A DNA stretch of 21,320 nucleotides from contig JAIPMN010004463.1 in NCBI GenBank assembly GCA_020650975.1, positions 1 to 21,320 of the forward strand. The letters run 5' to 3'. Origin of the DNA: Apostichopus californicus (Eukaryota; Echinodermata; Holothuroidea; Aspidochirotida; Stichopodidae). Positions 1 through 12,700 of this stretch are shown here, one piece after another. Below the pieces are notes generated by a model. That model made no database searches, was not told the origin of the DNA, and worked only from the letters and a program-made list of their open reading frames with translations. Made by a program: the position numbers and the translations under genes. Position 1 is the stretch's first letter. Each line of letters starts with the position of its first letter.

Positions 1-612
1 CCATGATTGATATTGATAATTGCAGAGACAGAGCAAAGATTTGAAATTAGGATTCGAAATTAAAACTTCCAGTATTGAGATACTGCGTCATTGATGCTCT
101 TGTATAGATCTGTGATGTCATACTACTACGAGGATCTGAAACCTTTTACTTTCTCTTTGCTCTTCTGTCTATTTTTTTTCAAGTAGAATGTTGGGAACGG
201 TTAGTACCAAAACCAATGCCATGGTTAGGTCATGTTAACAGTTGAGATATTTAGATTACAGAAAACAAGCGTTGTAATAAAATGAATAACGAAAAACAAA
301 AAAAGATCTAAGCACATGTGGCTCAGTGATATCATATTTAGACTTGATCAAGTCTACAGCCTTGTGTGTGAAGAAACCTGAAATCTGTGATATCTCAAAA
401 CTAGAAACACATTTTACATAGCTTTTTTAAGGAAGTTTTTCACAACAGTTATTGCTATGATATAAACCCATAATGATGGTTGGGTTTTGTTGTCTACCTT
501 TAAGTTTGATAATCTCGAAACCAAGTGAACGCTTTACATTTAATCTGAAGGGAGTCTGCAGTTAATTTTTGCCCTAATACCATAATTTTTGTGTCTGGGT
601 ATTTGTGTACAG
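1..612 (+). other. Intron upstream of first visible UBA1 exon
   Basis: AT-rich sequence ending in the acceptor TTGTGTACAG at 603-612. I looked for the preceding E1 segment (the stretch before GMTELN, which should contain an FSEVQ-like end) and found none, so the previous exon lies left of the window. No repeat or other feature stands out. Confidence 0.7.
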
Positions 613-759
613 GGCATGACAGAACTGAACAGCTGTGAGCCAAGGAAGATCAAGGTTATCGGGCCCTATACATTCAGTGTAGGGGACACTACAGGTTTAT
701 CAGACTACAAGAGGGGAGGCATAGTCACGCAAGTGTACATGCCCTCGACCGTCAGCTTT
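613..759 (+). CDS. UBA1: UBA1 exon a: end of FCCH domain
   Basis: 49 codons in phase 0, from GMTELN to MPSTVSF. It contains [13 protein letters not shown] and [10 protein letters not shown], which close the first catalytic-cysteine half-domain, and the VSF that returns to the inactive adenylation domain. Acceptor GTACAG|GGC and donor TTT|GTAAGT are both good. The apparent start at 589 of the open frame is intronic read-through. Confidence 0.96.
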
Positions 760-3700
760 GTAAGTTACATTCTGTGAAATAGCACAGCTTTGCTTCAGTG
801 TGTATTCTTATATCTTGTTTTACCATAAAAAGGCATCGGAACTTTCATTTCCCATGCAGTGAAACCAAAAGTGTGTGTCAAATTCGTTTAGAAATTTAGA
901 GAATGCTTTGAATTCAATGATGTGATTAAGTTGCTGAATAAAGGATTACAAAAATAAAAGGCAGTCTATAAAGAGTTGGTCAAAACATTAATTTGAAAGT
1001 TGCACCTGAAATCGGCTAGGCAACTATATGGCCTGATGAAAGTTTTTCATGAGTTGTCTGCTTTTGCATGAAGAATGTTTGGTAGAGAATATTCTGTTGC
1101 TCGTGACTTCTTAAGTGTAATATTTTTATGCCTCTCACACCAGATGTCAAAGTTCATTGAATTTATGATATTATGATTGCCTTCTGGTTGTTTGGTATAA
1201 TCAATCACCTTGAGAATCATTGTCGTGTATCAGATATATGTCGGAACACGTCAAATGCCATTGTGAGTAGAACAATGGCCACAAGGAAGGGATGTTAAGA
1301 CTCACTCGCTTAGTCGAAGAATCATTCATTCAGCGCTAAACGAGACCACACAATGAAGACAGTTCTCTGGAAGGAATATAATCATTTCAATGTAAATGAG
1401 TCACCCATCCATGCAGGTTCAAATGTGATTGTTGAACTGTGTTATACTGCCTGAGGGAAGGTCTTTGCTTGAGTTCAGACTGATTTAGTAGTAGTAGTGT
1501 TAAACATTTGAAAATACATTAATCTACTTCCTATATATTGTAACTGATTTCTACATGAAAACTGACTGGGAAATTATAAATGAATATTGTTTTGCTAGAA
1601 TAGAACTCCAACAAGTGACCTCATGATTTCAAGTCCTGTGCTCAACCAACTGAGCTATACTGCCCTCATTATGGAAGTTGGTGATCCCCGTACAGTCCCA
1701 CACAGCAAAGAAAATGGTTCTTGTAGGAGTCACCACCAACTAAGAGCTAGACAGCTAAGTTGGTAGAGCACAAACAGGTCTTGTAATCCTAATGTCAATG
1801 ATTCAAATCTCATTCTACCCATGAAGTTCTTTGCTCGTTCAGAATTAATTTCTAAATGGGCAGAAAAACTTATTGACTACTGATATGCTTTCGAAAAGAG
1901 CAGGATAGACAAACGGCAGACATTTCAAGTCACTAAAATTAGCAGAAAGGTACTGTATCACTGAGGTCATCCTTTTAAGCAAACGTAAGCCTGTGTAAAA
2001 ATTGTCTGTCTTTGTCTGTCTGCCTGTCAAAACAATGTTTTCATGTTGCCACTAATTTATCTGATGAATTACCATTAAATAGATTGTAACAGATAGGTAA
2101 TTATACATGTTTGCAATTGACTCTGAACTGGTATGCATTTCTTTTCCCTTTTTATCTTATGTCTTTGTAAAAATATGCTGGAACTTTTTCACTGTACTTT
2201 TAGCATCCTTACTGTTTTGTTGTTGTTGTTGTTGTTGTTGCTTAACTGTCCATGTTCACTCATGCAACCTGATGGTCAAAACAATTCTCAGCTCAAAACT
2301 TTATCAAAATGACCTTAAATTTCCTCCACAGAAAACACTCCCAGAGTCTCTGGCCGACCCTGAATTTGTTATCACAGACTTTGCTAAATTTGAAAGACCT
2401 GGACAGCTGCACATTGGTTTCCAGGCTCTGCACAAATACATCGAAGAGTGTGGAAGTTTACCAAGACCAAGAAACAAGGTAAGTTACTTCACAATGATAA
2501 GACCTGATTTAATCATCTTTTTCCTTTTAAAGGGGAACTACTTGACTAGTAATGCTGAAAGAATTTTTCTCTGCAAGTTAGAATTGTTTATTACTGTATA
2601 TATAATATAGAATGTATATGGTGAGTTGTTGAGGAGTTTAAGATCTATTCTAAAACACATTTGCCTGGCTCTTTGCATTAGCATAATTGAGAAATATTGT
2701 ATTGGGGAAAACAGGGATAAATATTTCTGAAATATTGTAATAAATTTAATATGTCAATTTGGTTTAAAGTCTTGATTCAACATTTACAACAGATAGAGAA
2801 GTGGTTTGTTGGGCCTTCTCCATGTGAACAAGTTAAGGCTGCATTTCCAATCTCTCATTAGCAATCTGTGCTAGTTATAATATTCAACCTTCTTCTATTG
2901 GAAAACCAAACAATCCACAGTTTCAAGAGAACAAAATGGAAAGGAAAAAAAGGAAGAAGTAGGGAAATGCAATATAAGTTTCACTCAGCTTCAAGTATCA
3001 CACACTTGACAGGTACAGATGAAACTGACTGTATCAGTTGACAGTATGGAAGGAAAAGGAATTCTCAGATTGAGTCAAATTAGACCATGTAAACCAGTGG
3101 TTCTCAAAGTGGTCCCTGCCTCTCCTGGGGGCATTGGGAAGTCTCAGGGGGGCACTACAGGGTACACGGGGGGAATAGGGGGCGTTGGCACTGATTTGGG
3201 GTCCCTGGCGATTACAACACATCACTGCAGCCATTTAGGGCACAATAAGGCATCCAGGGGGTCTGGGGAAAAAAGAAAAAAAAATGTGACCCAAAACTAT
3301 CCAAACATGGTATTAGAAATTCAATAACTCCACCCCTAGGTCCAATTTCTTTCCAAAGTAACAGAAAACCTCAAAATAAAGTTGGTTTGATTCAGGAAGA
3401 AATCAGCATTTTGTCCCATTTTTTTCTTTCAATGAAGAAATTTGAGATTTTGTTTATGAAAAATGCACAAAGCTGCAATGTTGTTTTAAATATTACCCTG
3501 GCCACTTCTTTAGACTGGAAGGCAGGGATTAATTTAGTGCTTGAATTTTTAAATAACACACAAAATACTCTGCTTACCTGTGTACAATAACTGCTCTACA
3601 TCTTTACACTTGTATAGCAATTTACCAATTTGGAATAGCATTTTGCGATGCAATAACGGATAGATTATTCCCTGGAAGGCCTCGTCTGGTTCAGAAAATA

Positions 3701-6700
3701 TTAACTTTTGTTTAAATTAAATCAAATGGAGCAACAAAAAAAACTATTAACAAACTGCTCATCTTCCGCAGAAAGTCTGTGTAGATAAACATGTCAAAGT
3801 CAGGCCCCGACTAACTTTTACATAAATTAACAAATGACATGCATGCTTTTCAGTTATGGAGTGTTGAAGGTGTTTTTTTTTTGTTTACTCTATAAAATCT
3901 TCCCTTTTACTAGGTGGATGCTGAGAAATTCATCTCTATAGCCAAAGAGATCAATTCCAGTTGCGGAGAAAAAGCTAAAGTAGAAGAAGTGGACGAGAAG
4001 CTCTTGGAGCTGCTGGCGTACAACGCAACCGGTGACATCTGTCCGATGCAAGCAGTGATTGGTGGAATCGCTGCTCAGGAAGTCATGAAGGTAATTAAAA
4101 ACAAAAAACAGCTGCTGTGTGAGACAGGTATCCTCACAGTTTACATGAGATAATTTAGAAATGGCGGGAGGTCATCATTCCCAACCTGCTCTGCCAACCT
4201 GTTTCTATGCTCTCTCTACCCATCCTGCTTTACTTTCCTCTTACCCCATCACTTTCTTCTTCTAGCCCATCCCTTTCTCCTTCCTATCCCATTACTCTCC
4301 TATCTCATTCCTTTCCTGTTCCTTCCATTTCCTCTCCCAGTTAATCCATGCTGCTTCCTCCCACCCCTACATTCCGTTCTTTTCCCACCCCATCCAGTTC
4401 CCTCCTGCTTCATCCCTCTCCTCTCCTCTCCTACCATATTCATTTACTCAAATTGTCTTCCTGTATGCTATGTTCAGTATGCATATGTTTCTGTGAATGT
4501 CAAGTGTTAATATTTTTAGTACAACTTTAATGTTTGTGAGTGTCAGAATCTGTCCATTCTATGACTGACTACTGACATTTAATTTCTAATTACTAGCTTA
4601 CATGCCATGGCTTTTAATGAATGCCTTCAGACTGGAATGATTTCTTTCTTTCGTTATCCCATATATTTCATGCAGATACATCAACTTTAGATATGATAAT
4701 ATTCAGTCAGTATACTGTTTTCTCTCCTCTCTCTCTCTCGCAGGCCTGCAGTGGCAAGTTTAATCCCATCAAGCAATGGCTTTACTTTGATTCCTTGGAG
4801 TGTTACCCCGAGGAGGGAGAAATCACTGAGGCTGAATGTCAGGCTGTAAGTAGTGGATCTCAAACTTTTTTTGTGGTTGATGCCAACATTCCATTTCAGG
4901 AAAGTTTCTTGATATTTTGTTAGTCATCAAAAGTCAACTGTATAACATGCAAAATATAAGTTCCCTCCAAAGGGGGATATCCTAACTGACCTGTTTAAGA
5001 GCAAACGGGGCACTATTGGGATCACTTTGGAACTCCAATCCTGTATGAAACTATGCGTGTCGATAAATGTAACATTGTTGTGTTCCTTGCTGTGTTGGCC
5101 TGGCTCAATTTATGCCAGTTGTGTTGCAGTGTAGATAGTAAGACGTGATTACCTAATGTAAATCAGTAAAATGAAAGAACTGGCTGTTTAATTGTCCATA
5201 CTCTCTCCTTCTACAGACGAGTGACAGGTACCAGAACCAAGTCAGTGTCATGGGTGCAGAGTTTCAGAAGAAATTAGCAAAGCAAAAATATTTCATGGTG
5301 AGTCATTTTGCTTCATATCGTTAAAATTAAATGGCAAATACTTGTACTAGAATAAGGCTGTTGAAAGCTAAAACACCAACAAAAACAATATCTTCAGGGA
5401 TTGCAAAGCCAACAAACTTAGTACTTGTCCTATGCTCAGCCTTTTACGAAATGTCTGTTGATTTTTCAGGCTAGTAGGAAGGTACAATAATCACCAGAGG
5501 GCATTTGTTTTGCCCCTGATGGTGGAAGGCACTCTTTAAGATTGGCATTCCCAGTAGACGATACTCAAATCGTAACATATCCTGGAAAAAATAATAAAAG
5601 GATTGGAACAGTCTTTGTCAATTGTACCGTTTCCTACACAAACGATTTTAATAATTGATGATTCACATTTTTCCTTTATGATTGACAACTTACTGCCGAG
5701 TGTGATAAGATGGACCCAACAACTTATTGTCAAACCAATTATTGATAACTTAAACCTGGGTGACCTTCCTGAGAGACCACTTTCAATGCTTTGCAGTATA
5801 TATATATATATGTATTTATTTTAACTGAACATGAGTAAAAAAATGGCTTTGCTCTGATATTTAAGGTTGGTTCTGGAGCCATCGGTTGTGAACTTTTGAA
5901 GAATTTTGCCATGATCGGTCTGGCCTGTTCAAAGGAAGGCTGCATCACGATCACAGATATGGATATCATCGAGAAATCAAATCTTAACAGACAATTTCTT
6001 TTCAGACCACATGATGTACAGGTGAGTGGCATTTACCAGATAATGGGGTAGCTTTTGGTTTATTGGCTTTGTTCTTTCTGCTCAGTTCTGTTCTGCTCTG
6101 GTTATGAAACTCATTCTTGTGGCTTTAGTGGTAGTATTATTCAAAATAACAACAGTCTACTTCATCTTGCGTCTGCCTACTCATCCCTTGATGGATTTCA
6201 AATGGAACGCAGTTATAGTTCACCATTATAGTTCACCATCAAATACGTAATCAAACAATGTTGTCCTTCCTATAGGCAGTAATAGAAGTTGCAATATTTG
6301 AATACAGATGCAGATTAGATCACTATCTCAGAATCTGGGTACCAAAGAGTTTATTCAATTTATTTTAAGGGCAAATAGAGCCCTCCACCAAGAAACTAAA
6401 AACATTACTTTAAGAAGTTTTGAATGAGCACAGAAGTGTTTTCAGAATGGGAATCAAAACCAAATGACCTTGGGAGTTACAATTGTAATAAGTAAATCCT
6501 GCGGTCAGTCACTCATAAGATAGAATCTTGCAAAATATTCAGTTGCTCTTTCAGAATTGATTTATAATTTTCCGGTCAAGTTTCTGTCGCTGATTTTCTC
6601 GTTTTATGTTTGCGGTAATCTCTTCTCTCTTAAGATGTCACCTAAAGAGCTATGCACACGGTAGTTGATAACTCTCTTAGACATGATGTAGCCAGCCAAC

Positions 6701-9700
6701 ATATTAAACAATTGTCTCGTTGCTTGCTTCAACAGCACCCCAAATCCACGAGAGCGGCCAAAGCGGCAGTGTCCATGAATCCAAGCTTAAAAATCATCCC
6801 ACATCAAAACAGGGTCGGACCTGAAACAGAGAACATCTACAACGATGAATTCTTTGAGGGTCTGACAGGAGTGGCCAACGCTCTCGACAACGTGGATGCC
6901 CGTGAGTCTTACCTGCATGCTACCTTATTTGCTTAGTGGTGTTCCCCAGTGGAAATTGAAGGAAAATGTTGAACAAAACATGAAACATGAATTGGAATGG
7001 TTCGAACTGACCAAACCAAAATCAAATGGAATCATCCCATTGAAGGAACTGATTTTATCACGTCATATACACATTTGACCATGTACAGTGAGTGTCCTTG
7101 TATGCTGAGTGTATAAAGAAACCCAAGTATGGACCCACTCTGTCCCACGTATGGACCCACTCTGTCCCACGTATGAACCCAGTGTGTTCACAATAGCCAC
7201 AGTTTGGCATTGTTAAAGCTATTTTCATTATTGATTGTTTGTATTTCTGTAGGTATGTACATGGATCGGAGATGTGTCTACTACCGGAAATCACTGCTGG
7301 AGTCCGGTACCTTAGGGACCAAGGGTAACGTGCAGGTGGTACTACCCTTCTTGACCGAATCGTACTCCTCCTCGCAGGACCCACCCGAGAAATCCATTCC
7401 CATCTGCACCTTGAAGAACTTCCCCAATGCCATCGAACACACCATCCAGTGGGCTCGAGATGAGTTTGAAGGGCTCTTCAGAAATCCACAGGAAAACGTT
7501 TCCCTTTACATCAAGTAAGTGTAAGGTCTCTTTCCTTAGTAACGATGAAATAGACTGCAGTGTAAGGAATTGGATGCAAAATCGTAGAGGAGGAAAGAAG
7601 CTGAAGTCTCATTCTTTACAACGTGAAATTCTCCCGTGAAATTCAGCATTTCAAAATCCTAATCTTTTATAACAAATTTGCTAGAAAGAACAAAATTTGG
7701 CACCTATTGTTGTAACCATCTTCAGAGAATGTACAATAGTTCAGCCATGAAAAAGCATAAAGTGACCTTTGGAACTTATCTAGCACAATCATATTATTTC
7801 AGTTTTTGGAATTATGGTTACTCTCTGTCAATTTTCGTTCCATTTCTGGATATTTTATACTGAAGTAAAACAACTGGTTTTAACATTGTCTCTCTTCTAT
7901 ATTTTTATTTTAGTGATCCCAAGTTTATGGAGAGAACACTGAAACTTTCAGGTGTTTTACCGGTAAGTATCAAAACGATTAATTAATCAATCAATTAACG
8001 AGTAAAGTGTGTTTGGTAGTAAAGTCTCAATGTGTGTTTGCCAAATTTTAACTTTCACTTTTCCAGCTTTCTGCCCGTAAAGCTCAGTGAAAATAACACC
8101 GTTCTATACAGTTTTCATATTAATAATCTTTATTTTTATTGAGTTGTCTGTCAAAAAACATGTTGAGCTGAATAAAAATCATCAGATTTTTTAAAGATTC
8201 CGTAGATTCTACAAACTTCATTCAAAATTTGCAAGCCCCGCCCAACAGATCATGCGCCAATCAAATCTCTCTGTTTTGTTAACGTCCGTTAGGCCTGTGT
8301 GCTAGCCTGTGTTAGGTCCATTCTCTTGAATAGTATGTATCTTTCTTTCGGTCTTACCAATGTAGCGTGCAAAATTGTGTCATTTCCTTCCATTGCAAGG
8401 AATAAACAGGTGTTTTCAGACGTTTCCTCCGTGAAATTGGGTAAAAAAAGTGGACGATACAAGTATATAGGTTTTGTGTAATGAACATGCTGATATGGGA
8501 CGTCGCAGTGATTTTATGATAAATCGTTTGCGCCAGAAGGGCAACAGAATATAAATTTCTTTCTTTTGATTGCTACAGCTTTTCTCCATTAAACCCACCT
8601 GGTCAGAGTGCATTTAGAATAAGAAACATTGAATCTGCTTCGGAAGTTTTTTTTCCAAAATTCATCAACAAACTCACATTGAGACTTTAAGATTTATATG
8701 TCGTTGATAGATATTAAAGGTAGATAGTGATAATATATGTAAGATGGATGGATTGGATCGTGGATAATATATATTAGATGAATTAATTTATATATAGGTA
8801 GATATAAATAATATATATTAGATTGAGTTGATGATGGACAATATATCTTGGATGGAATTGATATTACAAACATGGATTGCGCATATGTTGGAATCGGATG
8901 GATGGATGGATATAATTTGTAGATTGTCGGATGGATAACATAACAGATGGATTGATAATATATTTTGAGGTTATTGGATAAACTGTCTGTTTGGATGTAC
9001 ACCATGTACATTTAGATGAATTGATTACTTCAACAAATGAATATCGTACTTATTTCCTTCTCAATGTTCTCCAGATTTTTGAGACACTCTGAACAACGTT
9101 TTGATATATTTTATTTTAAATTTGTGAGATGCACACCTAAAGTTGCTTGCTTTGATGATGATAGGGCATATTTCAGATTTGCCACGTTTGGAAATCTCTT
9201 GAATGAAATGCATGTTTGTACCTCAGATGGATACACTAGAAGGAATAAAGAGGACCCTCATCGACGAGAAACCGGCCTCTCACGTCAACTGCATCCAATG
9301 GGCTCGTCTGCACTTTGAGGAACAATTCTGCAATCAGATCAAGCAACTGCTGTATAATTTCCCCCCTGATCAGGTAATGGAAGAACCCAAGTCTATCTCT
9401 GTGTGCTCAGCCAGGGGGAAGCGGGAGGGCGGGGGGGGGGCTGGGTGGATGGGGATGAGGGAGGGTTACATGTTCTTATTGATGCCGGTCAGCGTGGTGT
9501 GACATCGTCATCCATTATTATGAGGACATGCTTACTGGGCTTGTAAGACCCCACTTGGTTTTGGCTAGAGGGAACACACAAAGCAATCTTGTTTACTGTT
9601 ATGGTTCGCTCTATTTTCATGATCATGAGGGTGCAACCTTTTAAGCATGTATTACACTGATACGAGTCATTTTGCTGTCAATGCTTGTTACTCATTTTTT

Positions 9701-12700
9701 CTGCTTTACAGTTTTTACCAAATGTTAATAAATATTGACTACTGATTGCCGTGGTATGTAACTTATTCTCTGATATGAGTGTATATTTTTGGTCCTACTC
9801 AGGTTACCTCCTCTGGAGCCCCCTTCTGGTCTGGCCCTAAGCGATGTCCCCATCCACTGGTCTTTGATGTTACAAAAGTGAGTATCGGTGATCAATTTAT
9901 CTCTCTCTCTCTCTCTCAGAGAAACATGATATTGTTCATATAAGTAATATTGCTTTACCTAGCTTGAAAGCTCCTTACAAAATGTCATCTTTTCTTTCTT
10001 TATTTTTTGGTGAATTTTACTAATTGTTTTAAACACAAACTGAGATTGCAATTTCTCAAACTAAGATTGCCCTTGTTCACCCAGAAAGAATGTTTCTAGT
10101 GATTTCATCGCCCAGGCATATTTTTGTTTTTAGTATTAATCACAATTAAAGCAAGTCAGAAGTTTTGAAAAGATTTCAGCATGTATTGTTTTTAACTTGA
10201 GATAAAACTAGTCAGGGTAATGAACAACTTTGTTAATACTGGTTTTTAACTATCCAGAAAGTACAGAAACAGTTGATCAAAGTCATAACAAACAAAATCC
10301 GCTCCCTATGTCATACTTAAGACATTAGTGTCTGATGTAGTAATCAATACACATTGTCTTTCATTGCCTTCAGGATATGCATGTAGATTATATCCTGGCT
10401 GCTGCCAATCTAAGAGCCGAATCTTACGGCTTGGAACAGATACGAGACAGAGACTACATCATCAAAGAATTAGAGAAAATCAGCGTAGCGCCTTTCAAGC
10501 CAAAGGAAGGTGAGAGAGAAATGTACTTTGTTATCTTTAGCACTAATTGGGGAAAAAAAATATATACTCCACACTAAGTTGAAAATCCCATGTCAATATC
10601 ATGTCACTAACTCAAGATTTGGTTGATTGATGGGAACCTTTTTTGACTGGGTATATCCTTGAGGTCTTCCCGTTCATTGGGTCACAGTAGGTGTGCGCTG
10701 CGATTTCACAACTGCAATGTTCTTCAAGAGAGAGGATCTTATCTTGTCATCCATGAATGTTATTGAGATGTCAGATTTTTAATTTAAACTGAGCAGGGCC
10801 CCTTTCAGCAAGGAATAATTTAGTGCTCGATTCTTGTGAAGCAGTTTAGAGGTTTATGAATTTGGTTTCATAAAATACTGAAAAAGTTATATGGCTCTGT
10901 GCATCCAAAACTGAAATACGTATTTGCATTTGTGTAGCAATTTAAATATTTTGGAATAGCTTTATGCCATGCCAGATAAACTATTCCCTGTTTCAGCAAT
11001 CTCGAACATATTATGCGCCGTTAAACGGGGATTAAGTTGCAGCTTTCTGCATTGTTTACAAGACTTCATTCAATATCGATGTATATTAATGTCTATCATT
11101 AATTAGCAAGCAGTCATAGTTTAATTTTGGTAGTATCCAGAATTTTATTGTTTTGTTTGTTAACTTGTTGTGTTTGTTTGTGAAGTTTAAGTGAATGTTT
11201 TAAAACTTGATCCTACAAATATTAACAATGCAGTTATGACGTACTAACATCAAGAAATTTCCTCACCGTTATTTTAACATCTATGAATCTCTCTATCTGT
11301 CAGGTGTGAAGATTTCCGTCACTGACGCAGAGGCTCAGGCCTCATCACTAGAGTCTGCAGACGATGAATCGATACAGTCCCTCATTCAAGCCCTCCCTCC
11401 TCCCAGCACACTCAAGGCTGTGGTTATAAAGCCCCTAGACTTTGAAAAGGCAAGTATCATCTCACTATATTTGAAGGGGGAAACAAAGATGCAAGGTGGG
11501 TTAAGAGAATACAGGATTTGGTCTGAGAGTTTGTCAAGGCAATGCTGTTTGATGTTCATTGTTGGTAGTTTACAGTTGTTCAATGAAGTGGAATTGTGCT
11601 TGTATTCCTTGTAGAGTGTCTCATGAAGTTAAGGAATGTTGAAAGATTTACAAGTTTACTTTGCAGAGAGTCCCAATTAGAAATGGAAAAATTTAAGAGG
11701 GGAGTATTAAATTACCTCTTCATTGCATATACTAAGTTTGCTTTATAGAATTGATGTATACTTGTTACAGAGGAAAGTGCTACTCGGTGCATATATTTCA
11801 GACTAAGAAATGTAGCAAGTATTTACTGAGGGTATAGACTTGTTATGGTACTGAGAATGATACTAATGTACTCAAAGCATGTTTATATACTCGTTGACAT
11901 TGAGAGCCAATTATGTCACTGTGTCCCTTTTTGAGGACATCTATTGTTCCTTAAATACATTGTGAGAACTAATGCATAATTCCATGGGCCACCTACCTGG
12001 CATAGGGCCCCTGGGATGTAGCCCCCTGACTTTCTTGTCAGGCCTGTATGTACTAGTTACTGAGGTAAGTGGTACTTGTGACGTGTGCCTCTGGTACATC
12101 CTATATGGTTCCGTTCATGAGTAAACGTGTCATAAGAAGAATACTTCCAATCCTATAATTATTGTTTAATACTTGTTGTATTTCAGGATGATGATACCAA
12201 CCTTCACATGGACTTCATATGTGCAACCTCAAACCTCAGAGCAGAGAATTATGAAATACCACCAGCCGATAAACATAAGGTATGCATGCTATCCATCCCA
12301 TTTCATGCCAAGATGTTTGTTTCCTCGTTTCTAAAAGTTGTTATAATGTTCCCAGCCCGGTTTGTGTTGATCTACTTTTACACAAATTACATAAAACCAA
12401 TTTTTTTCGTGTCAATTTCTGGGTTCAACTGAATGAAAGTGGGGTGTGATGCCTTGTTACATTGGTATGCAAAGGTGGGGTGGTCAAAACTGATTATTGT
12501 ATCTCCCTTTATGATGAATCAGGAACGTCCAACTGTTGATTCAAAGTGACATTTTTTTCTCTCTCTTCTCTCAGACCAAAGGTATCGCTGGTAAGATCAT
12601 CCCAGCCATAGCAACGACGACATCAGCAGTGGCCGGTCTGGTCTGCCTGGAACTCTTCAAGTTGGTGAATGGTAACAAGAAACTAGAGAGTTACAAGAAC

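Larger units (their letters stand above)
760..2331 (+). other. UBA1: UBA1 intron with two tRNA-like SINE heads and a (TTG)n tract
   Basis: 1572-base intron from GTAAGT to CCACAG. It holds two tRNA-related sequences in opposite orientation (1595-1664 minus, 1743-1845 plus) and a TTG microsatellite at 2218-2240. The open frame from 2107 runs through this microsatellite (as poly-Cys) into the next exon. Only its part from 2332 to 2478 is coding. Confidence 0.85.
2479..3913 (+). other. UBA1: UBA1 intron with hAT-like terminus and dispersed repeat copy
   Basis: 1435-base intron (GTAAGT to ACTAG). A G-rich element starts with a hAT-type terminus at 3095. A diverged copy of a repeat shared with the intron at 10920 lies at 3601-3707. 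The open frames at 3019-3590 have no recognisable protein similarity and overlap the repeat, so I treat them as non-coding. Confidence 0.8.
7963..9226 (+). other. UBA1: UBA1 intron with THAP-like relic and GGAT/GATA block
   Basis: 1264-base GT-AG intron. It contains GC-box and CCAAT-like words at 8235-8268, a possible decayed THAP zinc-finger segment at 8361-8488 and a degenerate tetranucleotide block at 8695-9010. The remainder is AT-rich. Confidence 0.8.

Noticed and set aside
1595-1845. Functional tRNA genes
   Set aside because: The A boxes are good but the acceptor stems do not pair and the B boxes are degenerate, so SINE heads are the better reading.
2107-2331. Open frame with poly-cysteine upstream of exon b
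   Set aside because: The Cys run is a TTG microsatellite read as TGT. The conserved E1 sequence starts exactly after the acceptor at 2331.
3019-3327. Gly-rich open frame
   Set aside because: It comes from the G-rich hAT-like repeat, has no splice context and resembles no protein.
5603-5824. 73-residue open frame in a UBA1 intron
   Set aside because: It has no similarity, ends in a TA microsatellite and lies between two perfectly joined E1 exons.
8694-9011. 105-residue minus-strand open frame rich in Tyr, Ile and Pro
   Set aside because: It is the translation of the GGAT/GATA/ATAT simple repeat.
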